From the NCBI GenBank assembly GCA_025201375.1, contig JAIWZP010000004.1, positions 992,001 through 1,056,000 of the forward strand: a DNA stretch of 64,000 nucleotides, written 5' to 3'. Made by a program: the position numbers and the translations under genes. Positions 45,411 to 57,690 of the stretch are shown in pieces (the first letter of the stretch is position 1; each line of letters begins with the position of its first letter). This DNA comes from Gongronella butleri. Lineage: Eukaryota > Mucoromycota > Mucoromycetes > Mucorales > Cunninghamellaceae. Below the pieces are notes generated by a model, which saw nothing but the letters and a program-made list of their open reading frames with translations, had not been told where the DNA came from and searched no databases.

Positions 45411-45819
45411 GAGCCAAAAATAGCGTGTCTCTATGACCAAAGAAGCAGAATTCGATACTCTGGCGGATGAAGCAAGAACCTGTGAGTCAAAAGGACAATG
45501 ATAGGACTAAAGGTAGCTTTTTATGTCAGAAGTGAGAGAGAGAGAAAAGAAAGGGAAAATATCGTATTGTAGAAGGGAAGGAAGAAAGAGACGTTTAAAA
45601 AATAGGCTATGGAAATAGGCTATGAGGCGAATTAGATTTCAGGCATCAGCCCCTTGCAAGATCGCTTGAAAATCTCAATTTATGAAAATCAACACGGTGC
45701 GCTATCGATTGTCAGCCGCTCCTATGTCAATTGAGCAATTTGGATACAGTACTTGCTTCTTGGGAACAAAGTAAAAACCGGGGGTTGATCGGGCTGTTGA
45801 CGAGAAAATCGATATTTTA

Positions 45820-46415
45820 CTGGAAATTCACAATTTTGGCCCTGCTGGCGCGCGCTAAATTGTTATTCGATCAGGCTGAAAACTTGCAAGTGTAAAGAGA
45901 CGTGCGTGTGCAGCGGTCATTTTACTGTATCTTAACCCAGCAAAGCTATTGCGCAGCCTTTGTACACTTGCGACGCCAGATTTAAAATTTCAACTCCAAT
46001 TTTCTCGGGAAGGAACAAGGCAACCCACGGCAAACTTGCAGTAACAAAAAATGCAGAATTTGAATCTCTGTCAAATGAGATTATTTTCAATGGCGTGCGA
46101 CCAAAACTGGTCAAGAAATTCAAGTTTCTAAATTTTGACTTTGATTGCATTTCCTCGAAATCCGTCGTCAAACCCCGATTTTTTTATTGCAGATTGGCTA
46201 GAAAGAGGGGGTCAATGCATCTCTTGAGATGACTCTATAAGCGCCGGCGGGGTGTAGGTTGCCAAACGGATTACTGTACTGTACGTACAGTTTTCTCGGG
46301 GCCTCAGCCAATCAGGTCGAGGGACATTCCAGAAGCATTTTGACCTGGCCAACAACGCAATTTTTTTCCAAATAAAAATTTGAAAAAAAATATTTCACCA
46401 CCAAAGGCTTGTCAC
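45820..46415 (+). repeat. Dispersed repeat family, copy C (most complete)
   Basis: Order of blocks: AATTCACAATTTTGGCCCTGCTGGCGCGC, TTCGATCAGGCTGAAAACTTG, TGCGCAGCCTTTGTACACTTGCGACGCCAGATTTAAAATTTCAAC (45949-45995), TTTGATTGCATTTCCTCG, GAAAGAGGGGGTCAATGCATCTCTTGAGATGACT (46200-46233), GCCAAACGGATT (46261), and TTTCACCACCAAA (about 46403-46415). The same order occurs in copies A and D. It is noncoding in all frames. Confidence 0.7.
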
Positions 46416-47009
46416 AACGCCACGAAACTTTCCCAGCTATAGGATTTGGCTCCTGTCTCTTTTCAGAAAAAATTAAAATCCCGATATCGATCATCTGGTT
46501 CGGCGAGAAACTTGACATTGCTGAAATTTTGGCTGTAGCAGCGCGTTTTGCAAAAAATCATTTCGCGGTAAAATCGTGTTTCAATCACCGCGAAATTTTA
46601 CCAAATGCGCCATTTGCTTCTCTTTTTTTAGAAAAGCATTGAAACCCGGAGGTTGGTCAGGCCATGGCCGAGGAGGCAATCGCCAATTTCACGAAATATT
46701 GCAAATTCAATCTGAATGCCAAAAATGAGAGTTGGATCATTGCCAAAGCAGAATCATTTGACAACTTCAGCGCGTCTATTTTTTTATCATTAAAAAACAG
46801 AGGTCAACCTGGCCAAGTTGTCGACAATCTTGAAAATTTGGCAAGATTTCGAAGCATTGTGCAAATCCCATATTTAAAGCAAGGTTGCAAATCGCGCGCG
46901 GTTGGATCGCCTCCAAACCTTTTTCAGTATATTATTTGATTCGCCGCGTCATTTTCAACGTGGCGTTGAAAACCAGAGGTCGGTTGAGTCGTTGTGCAGA
47001 TGAATCCAA
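46416..47009. other. Repeat-like AT-rich spacer between copies C and D
   Basis: There is no gene. It shares with other spacers the recurring phrase of type AAACC(C/A)G(A/G)GGT(T/C)G (about 46644 and 46971) followed by a short variable stretch and AATTTCACGAAAT or similar. This may be the junction between repeat units. Confidence 0.45.
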
Positions 47010-47445
47010 AATATCGATATTTTCACAAATTCAGCGGTGGGCTCTCAAAATATTTCGTGGATCGGGATGATGAAACTGCTGGTACCATTCGAAAGAGACA
47101 CGCTCGGATGTCATTTCTGGAATGTTTTTTTGCCGATGCGGGATCTTTGTACCGCTTGTGAAAGCCGTCCAAACATTACAAAAATTTTCAACGCCAATGT
47201 TCTCGGCAACGGATTAGACAACACACGGCGCTTTTAACGTGTCGAAGGCACCTCTTGCATCTCTATCGGATGAGATCAGTTTCATCGATGGATGGCTAAA
47301 AGTCGCAGAGAAAATCCACTTTTTTATCGAAATCTTTGATCGCGATTTGCTCGGCAACGGTCTAATAAACCTGTGATTTTTATTCCAGTTTTACGAACAA
47401 AGAGGGGGCAAAGCATCTAATGGGATGACTTGATGTGCGCCAGCC
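47010..47445 (+). repeat. Dispersed repeat family, copy D
   Basis: It matches C and A in order: ATCGATATTTTCACAAATTC, GCCGATGCGGGATCTTTGTACCGCTTGTG (about 47132-47160), TTTTCAACGCCAATGTTCTCGGCAACGG, TTTGATCGCGATTTGCTCGG, then AAAGAGGGGGCAAAGCATCTAATGGGATGACTTGATGTGCGCC (about 47399-47440). Confidence 0.65.
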
Positions 47446-48058
47446 TGAGTTTTAACTTTTTGCATCGGTCATTTTTTCACCAGGCTGCCCACTCAGCGCA
47501 CAAAAATGTGCAAACTAAAAACATAAAAAAAAGTAAAAAAAATAGAAAATCCATGCAATCCACCACCTTAATTTGTAAGTGTCAAACCTTATTTTTTTGC
47601 AAAAAATCTTGGTCAAAGTAGGCAATTTTCTCAGTCGATCGCCGTTCATGCGTCACTCACTTGGGCATCTTTCCTAAAGTTGGGGCGACCTGCCATTTTG
47701 TGTGCCTACAACAAATTGTCGGAATTACCTGCTTTGGATGCATTGATCACTCGGAGTTCGAAATTTCCCAACTTTGGCATTTTCTGAGATTGAAATGTGT
47801 GACCCCTGAGTGACCCCTGAATTTTTCAAAAGTGGTCGTAGCGCTTTGGGGGTTTAAGCTTTTTTGTTGCAAATTTTGCGCTGAACTCGATGCAGCTACT
47901 TTTGAAAGGGATCGACCATGCAGATGGACAGATGAATGCAAAATAGTACAAATAAGAGGTTTTTGGCATTTTCGAGTCCAAAAAAAATCGGGCGGATCCG
48001 TCTTGAACACTCGCCTATACTTCATGCAGTGACGCATTTTTCATCGGCGGGCAGGCAG

Positions 48059-48125
48059 GCTGTAAAAAAATTTCTGGAAGCACAACAGGCCATCAAAGTC
48101 CCAAAAACACGCTTTGTCGTCATTT
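48059..48125 (+). repeat. Short dispersed repeat, pair member 1
   Basis: GCTGTAAAAAAATTTCTGGAAGCACAACAGGCC..AAAAACACGCTTTGTC resembles GCTGTAAATTTTTTCTGGAGGCGCAAAAAGCC..AAAAACACGTAGTTTA at 58613-58673, in the same orientation and of similar length. Confidence 0.45.
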
Positions 48126-48243
48126 TCTAAAGGCAACTGTGTTCTTTTTTGTTAAGTGTAGGACGCCGCTGTAAAAATTGAAATAACAGAACACGTCATA
48201 TTTTATCCATTGCGATTAAAAATGCACGGATCAAGCGCTTTTT

Positions 48244-48436
48244 TATGATACTGTACAGACATGCATCAATCTTATCATATGCATCATAATTTCACAACAT
48301 TTCGCGATCAATCAGCAAAAGCATGCAGCAGCCGATTGCAATATCATAGCGCGACGGAATTGTATCATAGAACCCGAACACATCCCCTCATTAAAATTTC
48401 TATGATACGTACGTATCGCAAATTCGCAATATCATA
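48244..48436. promoter_or_regulatory. Cluster of TATCATA / TATGATA motifs with a perfect palindrome
   Basis: Six copies of one heptamer in both orientations occur in under 200 bases: TATGATA at 48244 and 48401; TATCATA at 48273, 48342, 48363 and 48430. The 14-base palindrome GATACGTACGTATC lies at 48404-48417, overlapping one copy. No gene starts close by; the VPS8 3' end is 285 bases away. Possible protein-binding array or AT-rich origin-like sequence. Confidence 0.5.
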
Positions 48437-48720
48437 TATACTCTAGCGAAGAGCCGATTTCGCCGACTATGCAAGAGGTTCTTTTTATCTTTTTGGTGTT
48501 GAATGCGTCAAGAAGAAATCGAAAGCAACCTTGTCACGACCTGGTCGCAGCTCTGGCTCAATTTCCAGCGCTTGGCTCAATTTTGAAAGAGAATAAATTT
48601 GAAAGGGTATCAAATACACAATTGGGGGATAAAGCAATAGAGAGTAGGCATAGAGTGGTCATGAGTGCAAAAAAAAAAAAAAGGAGCGGGGACGCGTCAA
48701 AATGCAAAAAAAAGAAGGCA

Positions 48721-51700
48721 TCAGGCGGTGGTGTTGACGTCCGGGCATAAGCTGCAATGGGGTGAGTCCTGCTGGAGATGGAGGCATTGGCGATGGAATG
48801 CGTGCCCGCAGTGGAAGACGATGAGGCCCGAGGCCAATTGCGAGGTAGGGAGGTCCGCCAACGACACGGAAGACGAGAGCGACGTGGAGGTGTTTGTTGT
48901 GGTTGAACTTGGGTTGGCTGAAATGGACGATGTGTTTGTCGAGAGCGACGCGGCGGGTGTGGCAGCGGAGAGTGGCGGCGGCGGCGGTGGCGACGCGGAC
49001 CAAATGTCGGGCTGCAGCAGCGAAAGATCGAGAATGGGGCCGCGGCAGATGCTGCACATCATGGTCTGCGGACGCCAGCCTTTGCCGCGTTGGCGGACCA
49101 TCTCCTGGACGCCGTGGAACAGATCGCGGTCAAACAGGCGGTTGGTCAGCTGCAGCAGCTGACCCTCGTACTTGTACGTATCAAGCATGCTCAAAAAGAT
49201 GTCCCTAAAGTCCTCGAATGTGGTGTCGCCCTTGGTTTGGGCGTCAATGAGGCGCAAAAGCAGACGCGGCAGCGAGACCTTTTTTTTTAAAAAAAAAAAA
49301 TAGTGAGAATTATTTGGAAATCGTTTTTTTTTATCCTTTTTCTTTTTTTCAATCCATCGCGCGCAATTTACCTGAGGCGATGTTGAGAGCAACAGTGACG
49401 TGAGGATGGACTGAACAAACGACTTGAACGTGTGTGTGAGGTGCTGCTGGATGCCGATGGGCAGACAGGTGTCGATGTGTGGATGTTTTTTCTTGTCGAG
49501 TGCACTGTTGATCTCCATGGAGGCTTCAACATAAATGTCAAGGAGGCGGAACCACAAGTTTTCGATGCTGTCATCGTCCTTGTCGTTTTGTTCGCAGAGA
49601 CGTGTGCTGACGCGCAGGACGCCACCGAGGCCGATGAGGGCATTGCTCATCTTGCTCTGGTCGTCAAAGGTCCAAGGCACAGTGCGCGCGGCAATCATGT
49701 CCAAGATCATGGTCAATTTGTCCTTGCCGACCGCTAGCATCTTGTCAAGTGCGCCCTGCGTGTCGCCGAGCATCTCCATGAGGCACACGACGGCATCCAT
49801 GACGCCTGCAGCCTCGCAACTTGCCAACAGGGTACGCAGATGGGCCTCTTGCGCGCGATCGAGACGCGTCGAAGAAGAGGATGTGGACGAGGATGCGGCG
49901 GTGGCGACCGTGGAGGTGGACAAATTGAGATTCGGATCGGCCGTGGCGGCGGCAGCAGTAATTGCAGGCGTAGCAACAGGAGGAGGAGGAGCAGGAGGCA
50001 GTGCGTACAAAGACAGGTCGAGTTTTGTATTCAGATAGTCGTAGACGCCGGACGGGTCAAATTGACACATGAGATTGATGTACATGGCCTCCAATGGCTG
50101 ACGTTGTGCTGGATGGAGCGTGGTGGCAGAAATGTGCAATGGAGGATGCTGTTGTTGGCTACCAGGGGACGATGAAGCATTGGCAGGATGATGGCGCAGC
50201 ATTGCAGGTGGCGACGATGACGTCTTTTCATTGATTGTGGGCGGTGAGGCATACCCTTCGGCTTGGTCATTACCCTGTGCGGGCTCCAGCAGGCCACGGA
50301 GATACGAAAAGATGAGCTTGTCGGCCAATTGCTCGTCGTCATCATCGTCATCATCCTTTATGCGGCGAATCACGTCCTGATGGTCGGCGTCAAAGTAGGT
50401 GGAAACAATGCGGGCAGTGCGTGGGCCGTCCATGTCGACGAATTGCGCAATGCGGATGGACACGACGTTTTTGACGTCCATGCGCTGGTGTGGCGACAGT
50501 GGCGAGTGCTCGTCCAATAGCCACTCGACGCAATCAAACACGCGTGCGCGCTTGGCAAGCAAGATCTCGTCATGGTCTTCTTGGTCGCCACCCGCACCGG
50601 CTAGAGAAACAGCAAACGACGTGGTTTCCGAGCTGTCCTTGAGGTACGTTTCCACAAGTTTGCCATATTTCTTGTCGCGGCGGTAAATGTCCTCGAGAAC
50701 GTTCCAAAAGTGCGCTTCTTCGTACAATTGGGTCATGGACTCCTCATTGTTGGGCGTGTACACGGTCAGCAGCTGCTGGACGGCAGCCTCGCGGTCATCG
50801 CGCGTCGCGTCGTAGCGGTCGCACGTGAGTCGTGTCAAAATCTTTTGCTTCGTGGTCAATGGCAAGAGAATAAACGTGGTGTACTTGTGTAGATTGTTGG
50901 CAATGAACATGTACAGCTCGAGCAAAGGGTCGGACGACAGATCGCCATTGATGTGGTGGGGGTGCTGTCCATGCCTATTGGCGCCCATTGCAGCATGATG
51001 ATGTCGCACGTTGGACGATGAATGCTTGCGCAATGACGAAGCGGAATCCATGGTGTTTGTGGTGCTGCTGATGGTAGTGGCCGTGGTGGTAGTGCCATTG
51101 AGCGCTGCGATGGATTGGACGGTGGATGCCGATGCCGATGGCAAAAGGCGTGGTGTAGATGTTGTAGACGATGACGATGCATTGTTCATGTTGTTGGTTT
51201 GCGGATGTACACGTGTCGTTGTGGTGACGTCCAGGAGCGTGTTGATGATGATTTGGCGCGAGATAACTTTTCCTTGGAGCACATCTTCCTCAAAGGTAGA
51301 GGTGAGCATGTCGTCGCCGCCATTGAGCCATGGATCTTCAAAGGCCTCCTCGAGCGCATTCAGGAAGCGTTTGGTATTGAAGCGCAGCAATAATCGGAGG
51401 TATGGATACGTGGGCTCGGTGGCATGATCGTCATCCACGGTCAAAATGAGCGTTCCGCCAACACGTGGCCAAACAACACATCGACCCGAGAACAAAAACG
51501 AATAAACGGTGCTGCGAGCCTCATTGGCACGCGATGAGGACATGGCGGCGCCATCGGGGAACGATCGTCCCTGGAGCACGAGGCGCAAATAGTCAAAGAC
51601 GGATTCGGCGCGAAGAGCAAGATTGGGGCGGCCCTTTTTGACGTGGCGAATCACTTTGAGCATTTCGACGAGTGGGCTGACAAAGTCGTCCATGCTGCGA

Positions 51701-54700
51701 TTCCACACGTACATCATGGCCTCGTAGAGACCCTCGCGTTGGCAAACAGACACAATCTGGTCGATATCGAGCGATTGTGGCCGCACGTGCCAGATGATCC
51801 GCTCCAGCGCGTCCAAATGGCCATTTTCGCTGTAAAACTTGACCAAATCCTTCATCACCGCCGGCGGCACATCGCACAGCTGCTCGCACACGATATAATC
51901 CTCGAGCACTGTCAAAAACGCACCTTGCGCACCATGTTCTGCGAATTTTTCGTAGGCTGACTCGAACAAGAACTCGAGATCATTCATGCTGAGACACGCG
52001 TCCACGCAGCACTTTGCCAGGTCCGTGTGCAGTGCCGTTGTGATGGTCATTGTCGCGTCATTGGCGCCATTCGTGCCATTTGTGCCATTGGCAGCCACGC
52101 GGCGCGAAAAGGTATAATTGAGCGACGCGACGAGCAACTCCATCAGACGCTCGCCCACCACGTGCTTGCGCTGCGTCTCATTGTCGGGTAATCCAATCAC
52201 CGTCTGGATCCACTTGCCATTGTAAAACGCCGTCGCAAGCCGGATCGCGTGCAAAAAGTCGCCCGATCGCACCAATGCCAGGATCCTGTCAGCCCACGAC
52301 AATAGGGTGCCCACGTACACCTGCTCGAGTCCCTAATTCGATAAAAAAAAAAAAGAGGGGCAAATCAGAATCAGGATCAGAATGATAAAAAAAAAAGACC
52401 CGTTACCAATAAAAAGAGCTTGCCCTTGTAGCCTTTGATCGAATGATAATAGGCCATTTCGACGTTTTTGGGCTGATCACTTGTACTGGCGTCGTCATTG
52501 GCGCCCGCAGCAGGCATGTCATTGTCATCTACAGGGAGGGTAGCCATTTGGGCGGCGTCATTGGCTGCAGGCATCGTCAGATCGCGCAGCGACGAGATGA
52601 ACGCGTCGTGGTACACCAATTGCTTGGTGCGCAACTGGACGCGCTCCGTCACGACCATCTGCTTGGGATCAAACAATAGCATCTCCTCATTGGGCGTGAA
52701 AAGGACCAAGATCTGCAAAAATTGAATGAATAAATGAATGAATGAATAAATGGATCCAATGGGTTCTTGCGAGTCTTACCTGACGGTTGATCCATTGCAG
52801 GCCGACAATGGCATCGTTCAAAAAGGTCTCGCCAACCTTGCAAAAGTCGAGTTTTGACGCGTGTTTGCCCTTTTTGCCGAGCGGACTGCGAAGCCGTGAC
52901 GTGTGTGATGGCTCAATGCGCTCAATGACCACGCGCAGGATGTACAGGTGATTATCCCACGAAAAGGCCAGCATCGGGTCAGTGACACTCGCCATTTGTT
53001 TGTCTTTTAGAAAAAAAAAAAAGAGAGAGTGAGATCACGGGATTTCTTGCATGGCAATTGCGCATTTAAAACGCGTTTTACCTGCTGCTTTTTGATTCTT
53101 TGTGACGGGCAGCCATGCAAGACACCCACAAATGTGCTCATTGCGTGGCGGTAATTGGCGTTGGGTAAGCGATTGCAGGGTGGTTGCGGTTGCGCCCGTG
53201 GCTTTGGGTTTGAGGAACTTGTATTGTGTCTGAGGCGATGGTTTGAGGCCGACAATGATCATTTTATAGGGTGTAAGCAGAGCAACAAGGCCAAAATTTT
53301 CTGCGGGATGGAACACCTGGCCAAGCGGCAGCGGCTGCAATGCAAAGACAGTGCTTGGGCGACGCGGCTTTGGCGGTGGGGGCGAAGATGGGCTGGCGGG
53401 GGTGGCGGGGATGGAGGTCGTTGGTGAGCCATTGTTGCCGTTGCCATTGGCCGCCGCTGGGATGGGCGAGTCTTGCGATCCTTGGGTAATGGCTAGATTC
53501 TGGTAGCGGCCAAGGATACGCGTGGTGTCGACGGCATGGACCATGACTACCTTGTAAAACACGTGATAAAACGCCATCCCCTGGTCGTCGCCAGACACAA
53601 GTTCCGATTTCTTGATGCCAATGAATCCCAAATGCAAAATCGCCGTGCCTTTCACATGCCCTTCCTTGGGTGACCCCTGATGCGCCGCAGGATTCGTCGC
53701 CAACGACGATTGGCCCGCCGCAGACCGCTGGGCAGGCTCAATGGGTTCAATGGTCCGTACTGCTTGCCCCGCCTTGCGCACATCCCACACTACAATGTGG
53801 CCCTGGCTGTGCCCAACCGCCACGGTCGTGTGGTCCGCACTGATCGCAAGCGACGTCACCGTCCCGAGCTCCACCGCTAATTGAAAGAAGAAAATAATTA
53901 AAAAAAAAGAGGCACAATTGATTTTTTTTTTTTTTTTTTTTTTTTTTACCTCTTCGCGAATCGCCAAGGACGCATTTGAGATTTTGAGAGTAATCATAGA
54001 CAAAGACGAGACTGCGCGTAGTGCCAATGGCAATGACGCCGCTTACGGCCATCACCGACACGAGACCGCTCGTCTGCCGGATCGCCTTGGCATACAAATG
54101 GTCGGAAATCTTGGCTAGCGCCGTCCATTTGAACGATTCCGCCAGGATCAGCGCGTCGTTGCCACCCTTATTGTTCCGCGCGTGCAGCGCGTGCTGCTCG
54201 CCAAGCGCAAATAGCTCGGAAAGCGACCGCGCATCCGATGTGCTGTCCGACGAGTGGAACGACGCGCTCACTGACGACACCGACGACGCCATGCGGTCAT
54301 ACGTCACGGCACGCAAGGTTGACGATGCCGAGGATCCATTGGGCGAGTACAGCGACGATCCCTTGGACACCTCGGATGCCGAGTCCTAGTAAAAAAAAAA
54401 TTTTTTTTTGTTAAATGCAGTTTTTTTTTCCCCTTTTTGTCGCGTTTTTGCTTTTCTTTTTCTCTTTACCAGAGCAGAGCCAGGGTCGGTCAGGTCGTCA
54501 TCATCGTCTGAATCGGTCTCGTTGAGGATGTGCTCCAGGCTGAGATACTGGCCGCGCTTGACGAATTCTTCATACAGGCCGATTTCTTTGGCCACCGTGT
54601 CCAACAGGCGATCAATCTCGCGCTTTTTCTTGTCCAAGACGGGCAGTGGCTGGTGGCGTACGACAAGCGGGCCACCGTGCAGATGAATGAACAGGTCGTC

Positions 54701-55255
54701 CTGGATTTTATACAAATCGTGCAATCGCGCCTTGATCACCGTCTCGGACACGGACGGAAGGTCCAATTCCGGAATCTTGAGGCTGTCCATCTTCTTTTCA
54801 AGCTCCCAGAGCGATTGCACGCCGTTAACCAGCCGCGTCTGGTACGGCACCGCGTCCAATGCCTTGGACAATGGGTCGCGCACCCGATACGACGCGTCCG
54901 GCGAGGCCATTGGCGCGTCGCCTGGCGAATGATGATTGCCCATCGTGTAATAGTCGCCCTTGCCGCTCGCAATTGAGCTCATGGACCGCGTGCGCTGATG
55001 GCTCATGAACGTGCGCAGGTTATCCAGGTATTTCGCAGCAAGCGACCGGTCCTCCAGCGCCGCGCGGAGCTCGTCTGGCAGCTCCGCCGTCGCGGCGTCA
55101 AGGTCGATATCCACAACGCTGTCGTCATGCTCGTCATCTTGGAGCACCTCTTGCAACAGCGCATCGTAATTATCTTGAAACAGAGTAGACGACCCCTCGT
55201 CTATATAGTCGTCCGACGATGGCAAAAGGCCGCCCTTGGCGGCATCGTAAGCCAT
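48721..55255 (-). CDS. VPS8: Vacuolar protein sorting-associated protein 8 (CORVET tethering subunit)
   Basis: Seven exons: 55255-54470, 54385-53950, 53876-53082, 53003-52780, 52712-52407, 52332-49372 and 49278-48721 (2021 aa). Acidic N-terminus, then a WD40/beta-propeller-like part (GTVTSLAISADHTTVAVGHSQGHIVVWDVRKAG), then long alpha-solenoid (clathrin-repeat type) regions including the conserved VPS8 central domain (VKFYSENGHLDALERIIWHV). A RING-H2 lies near the C-terminus: CSIC, CGHAFHRQC, CSLC. This is the architecture of VPS8 in the CORVET complex, which tethers Rab5/Vps21 endosomes. The protein is longer than yeast VPS8, mainly through Ser/Thr-rich low-complexity inserts (for example around 50900-51200 and 49850-50200). 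Intron 6 (49279-49371, 93 nt) is stop-free and in frame. Confidence 0.93.
49279..49371 (-). other. VPS8 intron 6: stop-free, length 3n
   Basis: The intron starts GTAAATTG and ends in an A run plus AAG. It is 93 nt and open in the flanking frame; retention would add 31 Lys/Phe-rich residues inside the alpha-solenoid. I chose splicing because the inserted sequence is low-complexity and the flanks LLLSTSPQ and VSLPRLLLRLIDAQ join well. Confidence 0.55.
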
Positions 55256-56261
55256 GTAGAGGTTGGTTTAAAAAAGTGAGTGAGAGAGAAAAGAAGAGGA
55301 GCAGGATGAAACAAACGGCGAAAAAATTAAAGCAAGAAGGGTATCGAAATTTAAAAAAAAGGGAGCAGTGGCGTGAAAATAGCAATAGAAACAGTGCAAA
55401 CACACAACACACCGCGCACACGACGACAAGGAACAGTGCAAAAAAGGGGGAGGGGAAAAAAAAAAATCGAGAGGAAAAACCGAGTCGTAAAAGAGGAAAA
55501 CGGGGATTCCAGCTCAGCTTTTGCTTTTTTTTTTTCTACTTTTTTTCACCAAGGATATTTTTTTCCTGCTTCTCCAGCAGCCAATTCGCTTACTACTTGA
55601 TGAGAAATGGCTTCGCACAGTGCCCAATGTGTATCATCTGAGGCATACTTTTGAACGATATTGTTCTTTTTGCGTAAAAGGGCGTGCCAAGGGGAAACAT
55701 TCAGCATGTCACAGTCCAATTGGCGCGAGGCAAGCAGCTCAATTGCCCCGACCGATCATGTGATCGTGCCGCGCCATTAGCTCAAGGCTCGCTTCCAGTG
55801 GCGCATGGAAGCACGCGCCACCCACCAAAGATCGACACGCCTTAAATCTGCCCGATAAAGAGAGCAATGACTCTCTTTGTCGCTCATTGCACCTGCTGTT
55901 CATCAACAGCTTTCATTGGAAAAAAGAAAGAGAGAGAGAGAAAAATCCGGGCATCTGGGTATGCCAGCCAAAAAAAAGGGCAGGGCAACGACAGGGCCCC
56001 CCTTCTTTCTTCAATACGGGTGCCTCGCCGAGAGCACTGGATCGGCAAGCCCAAAACGGACATTCAATCCCCGCTTTAAAAAAGACTAATTTCATCAATT
56101 TGATCCAGTCCCTTTTTTTTTTTTTGCTTCTTCTTCTTCTCCCTCCCTAAAGCGCTCACGCACCCCCTCCCCCCGACGCCTCGTCTTTCTTTTTCTCGCT
56201 TGCCTTGTTGCTTTTTTGCTCTCTTGCTCATCTTGCCCTTGCTTGCTTGAAACACACAAAC
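55256..56261. promoter_or_regulatory. Divergent spacer between VPS8 and the transporter gene
   Basis: About 1 kb with no supported gene. Both ends are pyrimidine-rich toward the neighbouring starts (CT-rich 56110-56240 before the transporter ATG). No TATA box was recognised. Confidence 0.5.
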
Positions 56262-57690
56262 ATGGCCTCCGACTCGAACCTATCCACCCGACAAAAGTCG
56301 CCCCTCGACTCGTCCTTCACCTGGCTCGCCATGTACTTTGTGTTCAATCTGTCCTTGACGCTGTACAACAAGATCATCTTGCAGCTGTATGAGTTTCCTT
56401 TTCCCTGGACACTCACGGGCGTCCATACCATGTGCGGTGCCATTGGCTCTTACCTCTTTTGGCGCGCAGACGTCTTCACCCCCTCGCAGCTCGGCGAGCG
56501 AGAAAACATCGTCATGATCCTCTTCTCCGTCCTCTACACTATCAATATCGCCATCAGCAACGTCTCTTTGTAAGCAAAAAAAGAAAAAAAAAACCAATCC
56601 GCGCAAACATTTGCATTCATGCGTGCGCATTTTGCCGTCAATTGCTCACTTTTATTTCTTCCATCTCTCAGGAACCTTGTGTCTGTGCCTGTATGTCGCC
56701 GTGTTTTTTTTTCTTGTCGTTTTGCCAGATCAATGGATTTATCAATCGATGCAATGGCTCACATTTTCATTTTTTTTTTCCCATTAGGTCCATCAAGTCA
56801 TCCGCGCCATGACACCCCTCTTCACGATTTTGCTGTCCGTCATGTTTCTGGGCAAATCTTACTCGAGTCTGACGTACATTTCGCTGTTCCCGGTAATGTC
56901 AATGCATCCATTTTTCTTTTTTTAGATGCCGAGAGGCCACATGAGCTGACGTTGCAAGGGATTTTTTTTTTTTTTTTTGAACAGGTCGTGGCCGGTGTCG
57001 GGTTCGCGACGTTTGGCGACTATGACTACACGACGGCTGGCTTCTTTTTGACTATGCTGGGCACGGTGTTGGCAGCAATCAAGACAATTGTGACGAACCG
57101 CGTGCAAGTCGGGCGGTTGAAATTGCACCCATTGGACCTGCTGCTGCGCATGTCCCCTTTGGCCTTTATTCAAACCATGGCCTATTCGTATTTGACCGGC
57201 GAAATGGCCATCATGCACGATTTCGTCAAAACGCGCGGCTCGTGGTCCCTCGTCTTTGCCTTATTGGTCAATGGCATCCTTGCCTTTTTCTTAAACGTCG
57301 TCAGCTTCACTGCAAACAAAAAGACAAGCGCACTCACCATGACCGTCGCAGGCAACGTCAAACAGGTCCTCTCCATCGTGCTCTCCGTCATCATCTTCAA
57401 TATCCAGCTCACTTGGATGAAATCATGGGGAATCATCCTCACCCTCGCTGGCGGCGCTTGGTATAGGTAACGAAAAAGAAGAAAAAAAAACTGAAACAAA
57501 ACATAGTCCACCGAAAAAAAAAAATTGAGTGACCCTGATGTCATTTTTTATTTTGCCTACCCTCGCATCCCCCCCCCCTGCCACCACCTTCAGCAAAGTT
57601 GAAATGAGCGAAAAATCGCGCACCGCAAAGCGAATGAACGACACGCTGCTGGCAACGACCGTTGACCGCAACGAAAAGTCGCAATTATAG
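56262..57690 (+). CDS. Triose-phosphate/nucleotide-sugar transporter family protein (SLC35-like)
   Basis: Five exons: 56262-56569, 56672-56690, 56788-56892, 56985-57466 and 57594-57690 (336 aa). About ten hydrophobic segments. Family features: FTWLAMYFVFNLSLTLYNK near the start, a conserved loop SVPVHQVIRAMTPLFTILLS after the 19-nt microexon (exon 2), FATFGDYDYTTAGFFLTMLG, VLAAIKTIVTNRVQVG, and NVKQVLSIVLSVIIFN near the end. These fit the triose-phosphate transporter branch of the drug/metabolite transporter superfamily, in which fungal members sit in Golgi or ER membranes. The substrate cannot be predicted. The C-terminal tail is hydrophilic (KVEMSEKSRTAKRMND). Confidence 0.9.

Larger units (their letters stand above)
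47446..48720. other. Intergenic AT-rich region left of VPS8
   Basis: No gene seen. It includes a stretch at 48059-48125 that resembles 58613-58673, the TATCATA motif cluster at 48244-48436, and the 3' flank of VPS8. Open frames are short. Confidence 0.5.
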
